Positions 10,867-22,900 of a stretch of 64,000 bases of DNA are shown here, piece after piece. Position 1 is the stretch's first letter; each line of letters starts with the position of its first letter. Origin of the DNA: Avena insularis (taxonomy: Eukaryota > Streptophyta > Magnoliopsida > Poales > Poaceae); assembly GCA_023614405.1 (NCBI GenBank), contig CM042686.1:465652740-465716739 (forward strand), read 5' to 3'. The position numbers were made by a program, and so were the translations under genes. The notes beneath the pieces were generated by a model. It saw nothing but the letters and a program-made list of their open reading frames with translations. It searched no databases and was not told the DNA's origin.

Positions 10867-12414
10867 ATGGATAATTCACTGAGTTTCTTATTTGGTAATG
10901 CTACTACCACTGCTAAGGTAGTAGATAAGCCACCACCTGCTGAGAAAGATGTTTTCAAAATACCTACAAGAATTATTGATCGTGTTATGGATAACTACTG
11001 TGTTGGGGATGGAACTGTCCATCCCGGTGATCATTTACTCTTTATACACGAATTATGCGGGTTGTTCAAGTGTGCAGGTATTACTATAGATCAAGTTAAG
11101 AAGAAGTTATTCTCATTATCGCTGAAAGGAAGAGCTGAGGAATGGTATAAGCTGCTGAAGAATGGTCAAGCTCTGGAATGGTAGGAAATAGTGCCTCTCT
11201 TTTATTCAAAGTTTTATCCTCCTAGTGAGATTCATAAAGATCGGAATCAAATATACAACTTTTGGCATCTTGATGGAGAGAGTACAGCTCAAGCTTGGGG
11301 GAGATTGTAGTTACTAATGCTTAAATGTCCCATTCATGAGCTCCCCAACAATATTATTATCAACAACTTTTATGCAAGGCTCCCTCTACATGATAAAGAT
11401 TTACTGGATGCTTCTTGTGCTGGATCATTCACTCGTATGGAAGAAGAAGCTAAATGGGACCTTCTAGATCGTATTCAAGACAATGCTGAAAATTGGGAGA
11501 ATGACAAAGGTAGAAAGTCAGGTATAAATTATGATTATGAATGCATTGAATCTTTTATGGGAACTGATGACTATCAAAATATTAAAAATGCTTATGGTCT
11601 AGACTCTCAAGCTATTGCTTCTTATTTTAAGGCTTTTGCTTCCTACATTGAAGTTCCTAAAAAGAAGTGGAATAAGTATCATAAACCTTATAAAGATGTT
11701 GCTAAAAGTGTTCCTGCAAGGAATACTGAAGTTTATACTGCTAATCATGTTTTACCTAAACCTTATATTGAGAAAATGCCTTTTCGAGTTAAGGTAAAGG
11801 AGCATTCTATGATAGCTAGTATGGTTAATGAAAGTATGAATAAAGCTGTTGAACCTGATAAGCAAATGGTTGATGAACCTATTGTAGCAAATGTGAAAGA
11901 CTTTGTCACTAAATACGAAAAAGAGGGACACAGTGTCCTTTGCAAGGATACCTCTAATATTGTTTCACATAGTAGTGTTATGAGAGCTAGTATTCCTGTG
12001 TTTTCTGTTAGAATAAGTGATCATTGCTATGATAGTCCTTGTGATAGCTATATTGTTAAGTTTACGCATGATACTGAAAGTTACTATGAGAGAGGGAAAA
12101 GTGTTCTTATGCATCTTAATAATATCAAGTTTCCTCGTTTTATGCTGAAAGTTTTTATGTTGCACTTCTTTTGCCTTCTTATGCAAGTTGCCTCTAGTTT
12201 CAATAACTTGTTTGTTTACAAAGTCCCCTTGCATAGGAAGTGGGTTAGACTTAAATGTGTGTTTTTGCTTCTTAATGCTCTCTTTCACTTCAATTCATAT
12301 CCCTATGAGAGCTTCTTCAAAATTATCATGCTCATCTTAATGGCTATAAAGAAAGAGCTTTATGGGAGACAACCCAATTTGTTTTTTGCTTTCAGTTTGT
12401 TTTTGTTTCTTTGA
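10867..12414 (+). pseudogene. Athila Gag with truncated protease (element A)
   Basis: The frame opens MDNSLSFLFGNATTTAKVVD and contains the gag core (LFSLSLKGRAEEWYKLL, then YSKFYPPSEIHKDRNQIYNF). It has two in-frame TAG stops, at 11182-11184 and 11308-11310, then continues to 12414. Near residue 380 the text IPVFSVRISDHCYDS marks the start of the retropepsin domain, but the catalytic loop is missing. The frame passes at about 12040 into sequence normally found 3' of pol (hydrophobic FMLHFFCLLMQVASSF and the conserved ELYGRQPN end). Protease, RT, RNase H and integrase are therefore deleted by one internal junction. Confidence 0.75.
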
Positions 12415-13375
12415 GTCTTGGAAGTTATTAGTTCGGTAATAACCGCTCCTTATCCGTTTTGTTTGGTTTTTGTGTCAAGATCAACCTCTAATGAGAGAGA
12501 AGTAAGATTTGGGGAAGTTGCTGTCCGGAAACAGATTTTTGTGCTTCACCGTAAAAATTCGTGAGAGATCTCTGTATGTCGGATTGAGCTATAATTGTTT
12601 GTGCTTCTGTCCCAGGTTGTTATTTAACTTTGTTAGTTTTGCACTTTTTGATTTGAGCAACATAAGATTTTCGAAAAAAATGATCTTTACCTGTTGGTCT
12701 GTTTTGACAGATTTTGCCAATCTTGCATTTGCTTCTTTATTCGAATTCCTTTTTGAATTATTTTTGGGTTTTTGGAAGGAGTTGTTTCAGTAGCTTTTGT
12801 TTTGATGGTTTTCAGTTGAAGTTGGACTCAAAAGGTTTTATCACTTCAATTATACTAATGTTGCTAATGAGAATTGTGTGAAGTTTTGTGTGAAAGAAAT
12901 TTCCAGGAAGTGGAGACAATGGTGTAATAAGGAAGAGAAGGGTTTTATGATTCAAGTAATAAGTATATGAGGAAGAAGATATTGATGTTATTCAAGTGGT
13001 GACTTCGGAAGGATCCACTAAATACCAAATTCAGAGACCTGCAGAGTCCGTTTCCAACTAGGTAACAATTCTAGTAAGAAAGTTCCGCGAAAATACAATC
13101 CAACTATATTTTTGCATTTTTCAGTCGATAAGGAAAGCTACGGTTTAAAAGGACGGAACGAGCTGGGTGGCCCACACCACCCCATGGCACGGGCCCACCC
13201 CTGGACGCGCCACCAGGTGGTGAGGCCACCCAGGACTCCGCCTTCGACTCGTTTTCTCCCAGTACATTCCTTTTGATATGAAACTTCGTAATATATAACC
13301 CCCCGGATCTGCCGAGGTCCGTATATCGTGTTTTCATCATGTTTTTGTTTCGATCTTTTTCTGTCAGGACATACT
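12415..13375 (+). other. Athila A 3' internal noncoding remnant
   Basis: No supported gene. It contains the GC-rich word block around 13165-13260 (gcccacaccaccccatgg, ccaccaggtggtg) that recurs in Athila internal and LTR sequences here. It ends with ccccggatctgccgaggtcc, a motif usually found upstream of the Athila ORF. Confidence 0.5.
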
Positions 13376-14740
13376 TTTCGGTCGCGCCTCCCTGATTTGA
13401 ACTCGAAAACGTTGCTCGATGCATCTATCGTTTAGTCAGGATGCTAGGTCCCACATGTCAGCCTCTCATTAGAAGGATTGTTTGCATGATGGAATTTTTT
13501 CCCTTCGCTCGCGCTACCCTGTTCCGAAGTTGATAGCGCTGTTCGATGCATCTAACGCTTAATCACGATGTTGGGCCCCACATGTCATCCTCTCATTAGA
13601 AGAAACATGTGTATGATGGAATTTTTTCCTTCGGTGGCGCTACCCCGTTCCGAGTTGATAGCGATGCTCGACGCATCTACCGTTTAACCAACCTCCTGAG
13701 CCCCACATGTCATCCTCTCATTAGAAGAAACGTGTGTATGATGGATTTTTCCTTCGCTGGTGCTACCCCGTTCCGAGTTGATAGCACTGTTCGACGCATC
13801 TACCGTTTAACCAACCTCCTGAGCCCCACATGTCATCCTCTCATTAGAAGAAACGTGTGTATGATGGATTTTTTCCTTGGCTCGCGCTACCCCGTTCCGA
13901 GTTGATAGCGTTGATCGACGCATCTACCGTTTAACCAACCTCCTGAGCCCCACATGTCATCCTCTCATTAGAAGAAACGTGTGTATGATGGATTTTTTAC
14001 CCTCTGTTGTGCCTTCGTGTTCCGAACTTGATAGCTTTGCTCGCTGCATCAGCCGTTTAATCAAACTCCTGGACCCCACATGTCATCCTCTCATTAGAAG
14101 AAACGTGTGTATGATAGAATTTTTTCCCTCAGTCGCGCCTCCGTGTTCCGAACTTGATAGCGCTGCTCGCTGCATCTACCGTTTAATCATGATGCAGGGC
14201 CCCATCCCCACATGTCATACACTCATAAGAAGAAACGTGTGTATGATGGAATTTTTGCTCTCGGTCGCGCCTCCGTGTTTCGAAGTTGATAGCGTTGCTC
14301 GATGCATCAGCCATTTTTCCAGGCTGCTGAGTCCCCCATGTGAGCCTCTCATTAGAAGAAAGGTGTGCATGCTGGACTTTTTTCTCGCTCGCGCCTCCCT
14401 GTTTCGAAGTTGGCAACATTGCTCGAGGCAGAACCTATATAAGGCCGCGCTACTGGGTCCCACATGCTAGCCTCTCTGTATATCAAACCTGCGTATGATG
14501 GACTTTCTTTTCAGCCGTGTCTGTTGTTTTGACCTTGGCAATGTTGCTCGATGTGGCAGCCGTGTATGGTCTTGCTGTCGAGGCCCCCATGTCACCCTCT
14601 CTAGTATGTTCTGGCCGGTGGGTCCCTAGTGCCAGCCTCTCTGTACAAGTATTTAACTTTTTTTTCAAACCCGACCATTAAACTCGAGGGATGCTGCTGG
14701 CTGGTGGGTCCGCGATGTCAGCCTCTCCGTAATGCGATAC
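13376..14740. repeat. ~125-bp tandem array, about ten units
   Basis: Units share the words ccccacatgtcatcctctca, ttagaagaaacgtgtgta and ttccgagttgatagc. The catgtcat/cag anchor recurs near 13453, 13578, 13709, 13832, 13956, 14080, 14210, 14340 and 14466, a period of about 123-130 bp. The central units (13700-14000) are the most alike and outer units more diverged, the pattern left by unequal exchange. Several units are 123-124 bp, which leaves long reading frames with a 41-residue repeat; these look incidental. Confidence 0.85.
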
Positions 14741-15828
14741 TAAAAAGTAAACCCTTTCTAAAAAATAAATAAACCCAAGATATATAAATATGTACACACA
14801 GTGGATTCGAACTAAAGACCTTCAAATCAAATCAAATAGACATAAACTGAGTGTTTTGCCACAATACCAAAGATACTAATAGAAATTGAATCATTAAACA
14901 TGTATTAGTACTACAACTTATGTATCAGTCTTCTAAAAAATATTGTTGTGTTTCCATGTTATCTCTCTTAAAATAAAAGAGCAGTGCTACTAGAACCTTG
15001 ATTTATAAAAAGCCACATAATGGATTAGTTTCTTAAAAACATGGGTAGGCAGAGTGTTTTTTAGAGGTGGGGGCACTGCCAAAAAGGCCAAATTAAAAAG
15101 TTTTTGGGCTATGGTCAATGGGCTCCTATCTCAAATTTTACTGGGTTGTGTCTCGCCAGATTCAAACACAGACCTTTTCGAGGGAGGAAAAAAGTGATAA
15201 TTCCTTTGACAGATATTCATGTAAAAATATCTAATGAACACACACCACATGCGCCAAAACAGGGCTGGTATCCAATGACTTCACTTGGTGAAATCACGCT
15301 GTATATCTTTACCTTCTCATCTCTGTCCAAAATGCATCCAACGGTTCCGATGACACAAAGGCAAAAGCTCTAGAGCAAGCAGCCAGCAGTCGACAGAACA
15401 TTTGACAAATTCAATACCATTTGAAAGATTACGGAGTACAGAATAATAAGACATAAAAAAGTCGACAGATTCCTAGTTCATATTCAGCAGCACTTGACCA
15501 ATTCAGAAGCATTTCAAAGTGACTGATTCAGCAATACAAACACCGAAATTCAATATCACTACAGAGAGAGACAGTTCTTGTTTCATCTCTAAAAACCATG
15601 CCACGCGATCAGTTTGCCCTTTTCTCCAAACACACTCGATCACAACACAATCATTGTCATAATATTTGCTCATATATGGAACCATCATATAGATACAGAT
15701 ATACCATACCAATACGTACTAGTCATAGCTCCAATCCAGCAAAAGGTTATCACAGTTTTACCACCCATATATGATCAGTGGAGATAAGACAACCACATAA
15801 TTAATTACAATAGCATGCGGCCAAAGAG
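14741..15828. other. Flank 3' of the B3-domain gene
   Basis: No coding sequence supported. The part nearest the gene (about 15370-15828) is AT-rich and could be its 3' untranslated region. The left part has no recognisable element. Confidence 0.4.
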
Positions 15829-18551
15829 CTAGACAGCTAGGAAGTTCATGAATAGCATGCCGCATTCAGGGCAGCGAGATACATCGACCTTAACCGTTCT
15901 TCCAATAGTAAGTTTGGCTGCTTTCCGGAACTTGATCCACCTAGAAGTAGCTGCCAAGCGCCCATCAATCGAGTTAATGGTGTAGCGTCCCTCAATAAGC
16001 AATCCTTCGCTCTGCATCGTGAAGACTATTGTGCCCTTTCGTCTGGCCTGGAGTTGCTTTGTGGCACTCTTAGGCAATTTATGAGTCAAAGGAAGAGATA
16101 GACGCATAATTACTAAGAGCGATGCACTGAATCATGTGAAACTTGAGAAGACATTCAGAACAGTTTATTTGCCGCCATATACTCACAAACATAATCCGGT
16201 GCGACCTTGTGATGACACATGTGTAGGATATGATATGAGAAGGTGCTGCCCGGGGTGATGAAGGAGCTTGTGCCGGTGCCTGTGCTGGGGGGGTGCTGGT
16301 GCAGGAGATGGTGCCACTAAATGTAGAGGGGCTGGTGCAGGAGCCAAAAGGCCTAGAAGCGGTGCCGGCGCCAGCAGCTTGATGCTAGATTCCTTCTGGG
16401 GGGTAGCTAAGCTGACTGCAGGGATGGTAGAGGCAGATGAGAAGTGTACAAGCAAAATGGTCTCTTATACAACAGTTACTCACTAGACAGTGATTAGAGG
16501 ATATGATGAGTATACAAGCAAATTAAGTTACTACCTCCATTCTTTCTACTTAGGTCAACAGGTGCAAAAGCAGGAACTAGGGCTAGTGCCGTTGGGGGTG
16601 CCAGCAGCTTGGTGCTGGTTACCTTCTGAGGGGTAGGTAAGGGGACTGCAGGAGTGGTCAGAGAGGCATATGAGATGTGGACAAGCAAAATGGTTTCTTA
16701 TACAATAGTAACTCCTAGACAGAGATGAGAGTATACACGCAAATTAAGTTACTACATCTATTCTTTCTCCTACTAAGGTCAACAGGTGCCGTTTTAGGAA
16801 CTAGGGCGGTGATGGTGCCGATGACAGCAGCTTGATGCTGGCACCCTTCTGGGTGGTATATAAGGGGAAGCGGACTACAGAAGTGGTTAGAGTCATATGA
16901 TGAGTAAAGACAATGGTGCAGAATAGTTAGTCACAAGAAAATCATTAGAGGTTGTGATGAGTACAGAATCAAATTAATTAGTACTACCTCTGTTCTTGGT
17001 CCTTCGGTCAACAGGTGTATGATGGCGTGCAAGTATCTTCCCAGGCTTGCTAAAATCGAATGTTACCTCGTCCCCTTGCTTCAGACCATTCTCACGGACA
17101 TACTTGGACCAACCTCGGCCACCCAAATAGGTGGTGGCCATCGTCTGGGAGACATCCACATCATATAGTTGCCGCATGCCTTTAGGGACCTTGCTATACA
17201 GAGTTAGAAACTTGTCGTTTCCGAAAATCTTGTTTATAATGGGGCGAGCAACACAAGGGACAGCCTTCATGAGAAAATTGATAGAGAAGTAAGGCGACCG
17301 CAAAAAAAGTGAGATACAAGATCTTACATCAAGTCGGTTTAGACCACTTGGAATTACCTGATACCATGGGTACCCTTTGCGAAGGGTGGCCATGCACCAT
17401 TTTTCATCCCTCTGCCTTTGGAATGGCATACAGGGGCCCCCTTTCAATCCACAAGCTTGACAAGAGGAGGGTAGCAGAAAGGGCTGAGCAGCTGGTGGGT
17501 GGTACTGATTGAAATTAAGCGGAAACGTTAAATTATGTAAAGAGCAAGTAAATCTAATAATATAAGAAAAAACCATTGCCTGTAAAGCAAACATATTTTA
17601 TTTTTGTGAACTTCTAATGAGCGTAAACATATAGTACTAGCTGATAAAAATAACATGGAAAATCATAACATGTGAAATTGTGGATTTCCAAATTATACCC
17701 ACTTCTTAGAGAGGTCACTGCCCACCTGGGTACTACATGGGTACTGTGTTGGCGCTTCCTCGTTGTGTAGAGGATGTCCTCTTTTGGTGCGGGCATCAGA
17801 AATCTACTAGCCTCTACAGCAGCCTCAGCCTCCGCAACAGCACCTTCAATCTGCATATATAGCAACAGAGCTCAATAGTTCAATACTATGTAAAGTTTGG
17901 TCAAACTTTCCATCGCTTGACTTTTCAAAAAAAACAGTATATGCCTAAGCCTTAGGACGAGGGAGTACAGTATATTGTAGTCATATACTAACTGTATGAG
18001 ACAGTCTAACACATCCAGATATGGATTCACATAAACACAGTGCTAGAATTAATAAAATCACACATATGTTTCTGAACATCTGATAAGCATGCATCACACC
18101 AAGCGGGTAATACTTAAATCTGTCTGCACCATGGTAATAAGGGTATTAAGAGCATATACCTTTCTCTTTAAGCTGGGCCCTCCCAGCTGGTCGGTGGCCT
18201 TGCGCTTGTTTTTGGAGAGTAGTGGTACTCGCCGGATCCTGCGGCATGTGGATGTACCATCGTGTTTGCCGCACCTGGAGCACCGCACGTTCGCAGGTAT
18301 GTACCACCGTGCTACAGTAAATGAAGAAGAGATGGTGTCACAGAGGCTTCCACAAAAACAGGATGCAGACAGAGACAACTTTTAGCACAGGGATACATCC
18401 AGGTTGCAACCAACCACTTTCAGCATTGGAAAGAATGGAAGAACGCAACGAATATACTGCTACATTACCTTTTTAGGCAACTTTTAAGGGAACTGACGAG
18501 ACCATCCTTGTCCGTAGTGGTCGTGCATGCCACTGACCCATTGTTCTCCAT
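15829..18551 (-). CDS. B3-domain protein gene, multi-exon, inside the CACTA
   Basis: A spliced minus-strand gene is inferred. Proposed exons: 18551-18469 (starts MENNGSVACTTTTDKDG), 18311-18160 (VRCSRCGKHDGTSTCRRIRR and a basic KNKRKATDQ tail), 17850-17699 (Ala/Glu-rich), 17504-17358 (CQACGLKGGPC), 17264-16988, 16874-16756, 16645-16535, 16415-16206 and about 16126-15829. Exon 17264-16988 carries a B3-like DNA-binding fold: LTLYSKVPKGMRQLYDVDVS, then GWSKYVRENGLKQGDEVTFD. The last exon has a second B3-like segment (SRWIKFRKAAKLTIGRTVKV). B3 proteins are plant nuclear transcription factors. Most introns have GT-AG ends, but phases at the first and third introns do not close cleanly and one exon copy contains a stop, so it may be a decaying captured gene. 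Exon limits are manual. Confidence 0.55.
16181..16970 (-). repeat. Intragenic ~230-bp intron-exon repeat in the B3 gene
   Basis: Three tandem copies each contain a 3' splice site (CTGCAG or CTGTAG at 16874, 16645 and 16415) and an exon encoding a TPQKxxSxKLLAP-type Pro/Ala-rich peptide. They also share a 3' end, caCCTGTTGACC, that resembles the end of the preceding B3 exon, with a gtagta donor. Splice-site spacing is 229 and 230 bp. Exon 16645-16535 is 111 bp and in frame. The copy at 16874-16756 is 119 bp and has decayed. Confidence 0.7.
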
Positions 18552-19712
18552 ACAGAATCTGATGCAAAATCCATTGCACATTACGAGTAGCAACTAAAGG
18601 TTACAGAAGTGAAGAACACCGAAATCGAACCCGACAAAATGCCCCAATCAGAACAGCGGTGACCATGCACTGATCCGGAATCCATACAAAATCAGTACCA
18701 CCTCCCCCCACCCCACCCCACCCAAATGACCCAATCGATTAGAGAAGAGGAAAAATATCCTGATTAGGTGATTCCGAGGTGAGCAATAAGCAAGAACTCC
18801 ACAATCAAAGCATATCGAATACTGCTACTCCTAGTACTAATAGTACCCCCAATGGCCCAATCGGAAACAAATTAAGCAAAGCCGGATTTCGAGGTGAGAA
18901 AATACACCGACCTATTTCAACAAGAACTCCACAATCGGAGGTTGCACCCGTTCCAACAGTTGCTTGCTGGATGTGAGCTAGCTAGTGATGGTTTCTTGTC
19001 TTGTCGTCAGTAGAAAGGCATGGGCAGGGGAGTAGTAGTACTAGCAGTAGTAGGGCTGGGCAGTACAATTTTTTCTACAGTAAGTATTTTTAAGTGGCAG
19101 TGGCGGGAATATTTTGCTGGGAGAGAATCCCGAATTTTTGATCCCAGCTATCACGTGGTGGCCTACAACTGTTTCAAGCGGGACCCACGTCAGGGGTGAG
19201 TTAAAGCAGGTCCCACATCAAGTGGGTGAGATAATTAACCGAGCCAACCTCCTCCTTCCCTTGGTACCAGTACTAGTTCTCCCGGGTTCCTCTCCAAGGA
19301 CAGAGAAAATCACCCCTCTTTGAATCAAATTGGTCCCAGCTTATTATCCTTCTGCTGACTCGTCTCACGGAGCAGTGGACAAGATGGCGGTAATTGCAAC
19401 ATAGGGCACCAGTGCTAGGGCCTCAAAAATAGTTTAGGAACCGATAAAATGATAAGCTCGGATTTCAGACTAGAAACACACACAAACACACATATACTCC
19501 GTATATACTAATATACGGAATAGTTTCCAATTACAGTTCTGCTAACAAAGGCCTAGAAATCATAATAAGGTAACTCCATATTACAGAACTACGACAGTAG
19601 CGAACCAATCATGGGATAGCTCTACACCCCAAGAGTTTTGCAGCTGGGCTAGTGGTCATCAACGGCAACAAAAGTACACCCCTGATGATCAGCAGCCCTG
19701 CATCAAATCCAT
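18552..19712. other. Upstream region of the B3 gene
   Basis: No coding sequence supported. Toward the gene there is a pyrimidine/purine-biased block (cccccaccccaccccaccc near 18707-18722). Further out are a cacgtggtgg G-box-like word near 19152 and gc-rich promoter-like sequence. It ends at the stop codon of the neighbouring decayed gene, which lies on the same strand. Confidence 0.35.
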
Positions 19713-19808
19713 CTAGACGTAGTGTACCCGATCCACAGCCTCAGGTACAGGCTCATCAATGAACATGTCATCGTCATTACCATCAAAGTCCTCTTCGGTC
19801 GTCTGCTT
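19713..19808 (-). pseudogene. Decayed Transpos_assoc gene, last exon
   Basis: A 32-codon exon after a cgcag acceptor, encoding an acidic tail (TTEEDFDGNDDDMFIDEPVP) ending in HYV and TAG at 19715-19713. It is the 3' end of the gene whose earlier parts lie at 19892-19918, 33476-33759 and 45941-46048. The frames agree when the Tekay and copia insertions are ignored. Confidence 0.55.
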
Positions 19809-19891
19809 CTGCGATTAGTAGATTAACAGATACGTTTATAGATAAACATCAAAGATACACAACCTGAACATTTGTCGTTCTACAGATATAC

Positions 19892-19918
19892 CTTGTCATC
19901 TGGTATAGTGGTAGTACC
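19892..19918 (-). pseudogene. Decayed Transpos_assoc gene, internal exon fragment
   Basis: The 3' end of an exon that ends at a gtatat donor (19891). The Tekay insertion separates it from its 5' continuation at 33476. Read across the TSD agaaa, the frame stays open from LHET (after one stop) through SGTTTIPDDK into the last exon. Confidence 0.5.
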
Positions 19919-19923
19919 AGAAA

Positions 19924-22900
19924 TGTAACATCCCAAAACTTCAATCCAAGAGTATCAAAGATCAAATCATCCAAATTTAGGATTAACAAAAACTTTTCCA
20001 TATTTAAAATGAAAGCATTCATATATGTGTGCATTTAAAATAGGAGTTGTTTGGAATTGCCATGATTGTGTGATCCTTTGCTTCTAAAATGTTTCTTAGG
20101 TGATTTAAACATCATCTACATCATTCCCAAACTTTTCCTAAAATAAATCAAATAAAAAAGAATTAAAATGAGGGAATGGTCATTTGGACAAATTTAACTC
20201 TCATGCCTACTTTGGCTATTCCTAGTACTCAATTCTTAACAGAAACAATTCTTGATCTTTGCACCCCTTGCTAGTACACATAATGAAGTACCAAGGCCCA
20301 CCTTTTGATCTTCTAAAAACATTCGCAGTTCAAAATTGAATCTAATGCATATGCATAGATCACCCCTATTTCAAAAAACCATGTATTTGAGCTCCATTTT
20401 CAAAACCCTTGCAATCAGAGACTACCTAGCACTAGTGGAGATCACCCAAAAAATTTGAACTCAAAATTCAAAACTTTTTCTTTTGCGGCCATTTCATCAA
20501 ACACTTGGCAGGCAGAATCATAACTCTAATCCTAGCTCACTGTTTGGAACAGGGTTTTGCCCCCATTTGATCTCCATTTAATCTCTCTGTCCCCCTTTGA
20601 TCAAACCATGCCAATTGCAGCCCATCCCCTATGCCCTAGTGGCCATGCCAAGCCATGCCGAGCACCACCCTGGCCGGCCAACCTTGCAACCGTCGCAGCA
20701 GACCACTCCCCCTTCCCTCGTCATGTCTAGGAGGTAGCCAACGCCGCACCGCCCCTCATCCCTTGCGAGCCAAGAGCAGCGTGGACCACCAAGGAGAAAC
20801 GCGCCCAGTGCCACCAGACCATGCCGACGCCGCCCCAGGCAGGCGCCTGCCCCCGCGTGCACAAGCCACCACTCGACACCAGCCCGCGCCCACCACTCCG
20901 CCTCGACCTAGAGAACACCCCAGACACCCCCGTTCGCCGCCCAAAGCCCCACAGCCACCGCTCGTCGTGGACACCGCCGCCTCTGCCTCTCAGAGCGCCA
21001 CCTCACCCCGACCGCATGCCACCGCCCCTACGGCCGCATTGAAGCGCTAGAGCACCGCCAGGGGACCGCCCATCGATCGCCATCCCCAGCCATGCCGCTA
21101 GCTCACCGTAGCCATGTCGCCACCGTCGACCGCCCATCCCGCTCGGTCTCACCGTCGAGCCTATAAAAGGAGCCCTCCCCAGCACCAAAGACTCACACCA
21201 TTCCACTCCCCTCACCTCTCTGAACCTCACCCACCTCTCGCAGGAGCAAGTGGAGCAGCAGCTCGCCGGAATTGGAGCCAGAGCCGCCGCCTCTGGAGAA
21301 GAAGGGTTCCGTTGATTCCGGCCACCCCAAGCTTCGCCGTGACCACGCCTCGCCTCGCCGTCGTCTTCCACTTCATTCGCCCGCATCGCCGACCCTGCTG
21401 GAGCCCTGGTACGCCCCTAGTAGACCCCCACCGAGCCGCTAGGGTTTGAGCTCGCCGGTGACCCGTCCGTCGTCGACGACGACCCTCAGCCGTAGATCTA
21501 GCCTCTAATCGCACGGCCCACAGCGCGCGTACCGTTTCGCGTTTTAAGTGCCGCTGACCAGTGGGACCCCCCATCGTGAGCCCGTGCCGCATGGCCACTG
21601 GGTCGGCCCATTTCCTTTCCCGCGCAAGCCCGTAGATTCAAATCTAGGTTTTTCTTTTTAGTTAGAATATAGTTTCTGTCCAGTGTTTCAAAATTCAATT
21701 CTGTGAGTTTGACAAATCCAAATTGCATGAAACTACTTTTGTCTGAAAGGTATTGAAATGCTCTATCCAAGCCCGTTGGATTTAATCCATTTAGAGTGAT
21801 AGATTTCTCCTAATAAAAATAAAAACACAGAAGCATTTGCAACTTGAAACATTTTTAGAAAATCAACCAAGTTAGCTTTTGAGTTGATTCCAACTCTCAA
21901 AAATCACATTTCATCATATTTATCCAAATATGTAATAATATTAAGGTTTACAGACAGTGACTTTGGACTAGTACCAAAATAATGCTATATAGGCATTTCT
22001 AGTCACTTTAAATCATTAAATAATAAACTTAAACCAAAATAATAGTAATCCAACCTTTAAATCTCATTCCCACATGTTAGAATATGTGGTGAGGACATGT
22101 GTCCACATGACCCCATATTTTGGTGGTGAATATTAAATTGTAGTTAACTTTTCAGTGAGTAGAAATTACTTTTCCAAAATAAAATGGGTGAAAACTATTG
22201 AATAAAACTTGTGATGTTTGGGATGATAATAGATCATCAATTGTGTGGTTAGAATACTACTTAGCCTAAGTTAAGTATTGTTTGGTGATTGTGCCCTCCC
22301 TATGTATTTCTAGACGATAGTACCGAACAAGCCTTCGAGGAGGAGGAGTTCTACCAGGAAGAAGAAGAAGAAAACTTCAACCACTGCACCAACCAAGGCA
22401 AGCTATTAGTGGCAAGCTAACCCTTGCAAACATGCTTTAGTAAGCTATTGTAGCAAGCTAGAATAAAACTAGATAGTTTAGTAAAGATGCCTTAAGCATA
22501 CTTTGATCACACCCCCTTAGTTTACACAAAGTTCTTTAATTAATTTTGAAGGTAGCATAAAGAGTATAAAACTTGACCTAATTAGAAACCCTTAGATGTC
22601 ATTCTATGGCATGAGATTGATCCCACCTTTCCACCTTAGTGAACACTCTTAACCTAGTGTTTTAGAATAGATCAAACTTGAGTCATTTTAGATGGGAACA
22701 CCTGGTGAAAATGAGTTATGAAAACCTTGGAATGATGAGTCATTCTATTGAGATGTTTTGACAGGTGTTGAGAAACACAATTGGTTTTTGATGATGAAAA
22801 TGATGAGGCATGAGCCTTAACCCTTTTTATAAAACTGATGGTTGGATTCGGATGCGATACCATTCCAAATTTACCGTACAACCACATTACCTGAATTGGG

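Larger units (their letters stand above)
9269..13375 (+). mobile_element. Athila-lineage retrotransposon A, truncated
   Basis: A plus-strand element with 5' LTR 9269-10752, PBS, a gag/protease remnant and part of the 3' internal region, without a 3' LTR. It stops near 13375, where an unrelated tandem array begins; the right boundary is approximate. The gag frame runs straight from the start of protease into 3' noncoding-type sequence, so the whole enzyme region was deleted before or after insertion. Confidence 0.75.

Noticed and set aside
13609..14470. Long repeated-peptide open frames
   Set aside because: They follow from a tandem DNA unit whose length is near a multiple of three; frame is not kept in all units.
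13376..14740. CRISPR-like array
   Set aside because: Eukaryotic context, ~125-bp fully repeated units with no unique spacers.
20655..21598. Several overlapping GC-rich open frames (and the same at 30310-31184 and 63749-63994)
   Set aside because: They repeat in each copy of the Tekay LTR, contain frame-changing indels between copies and look compositional.
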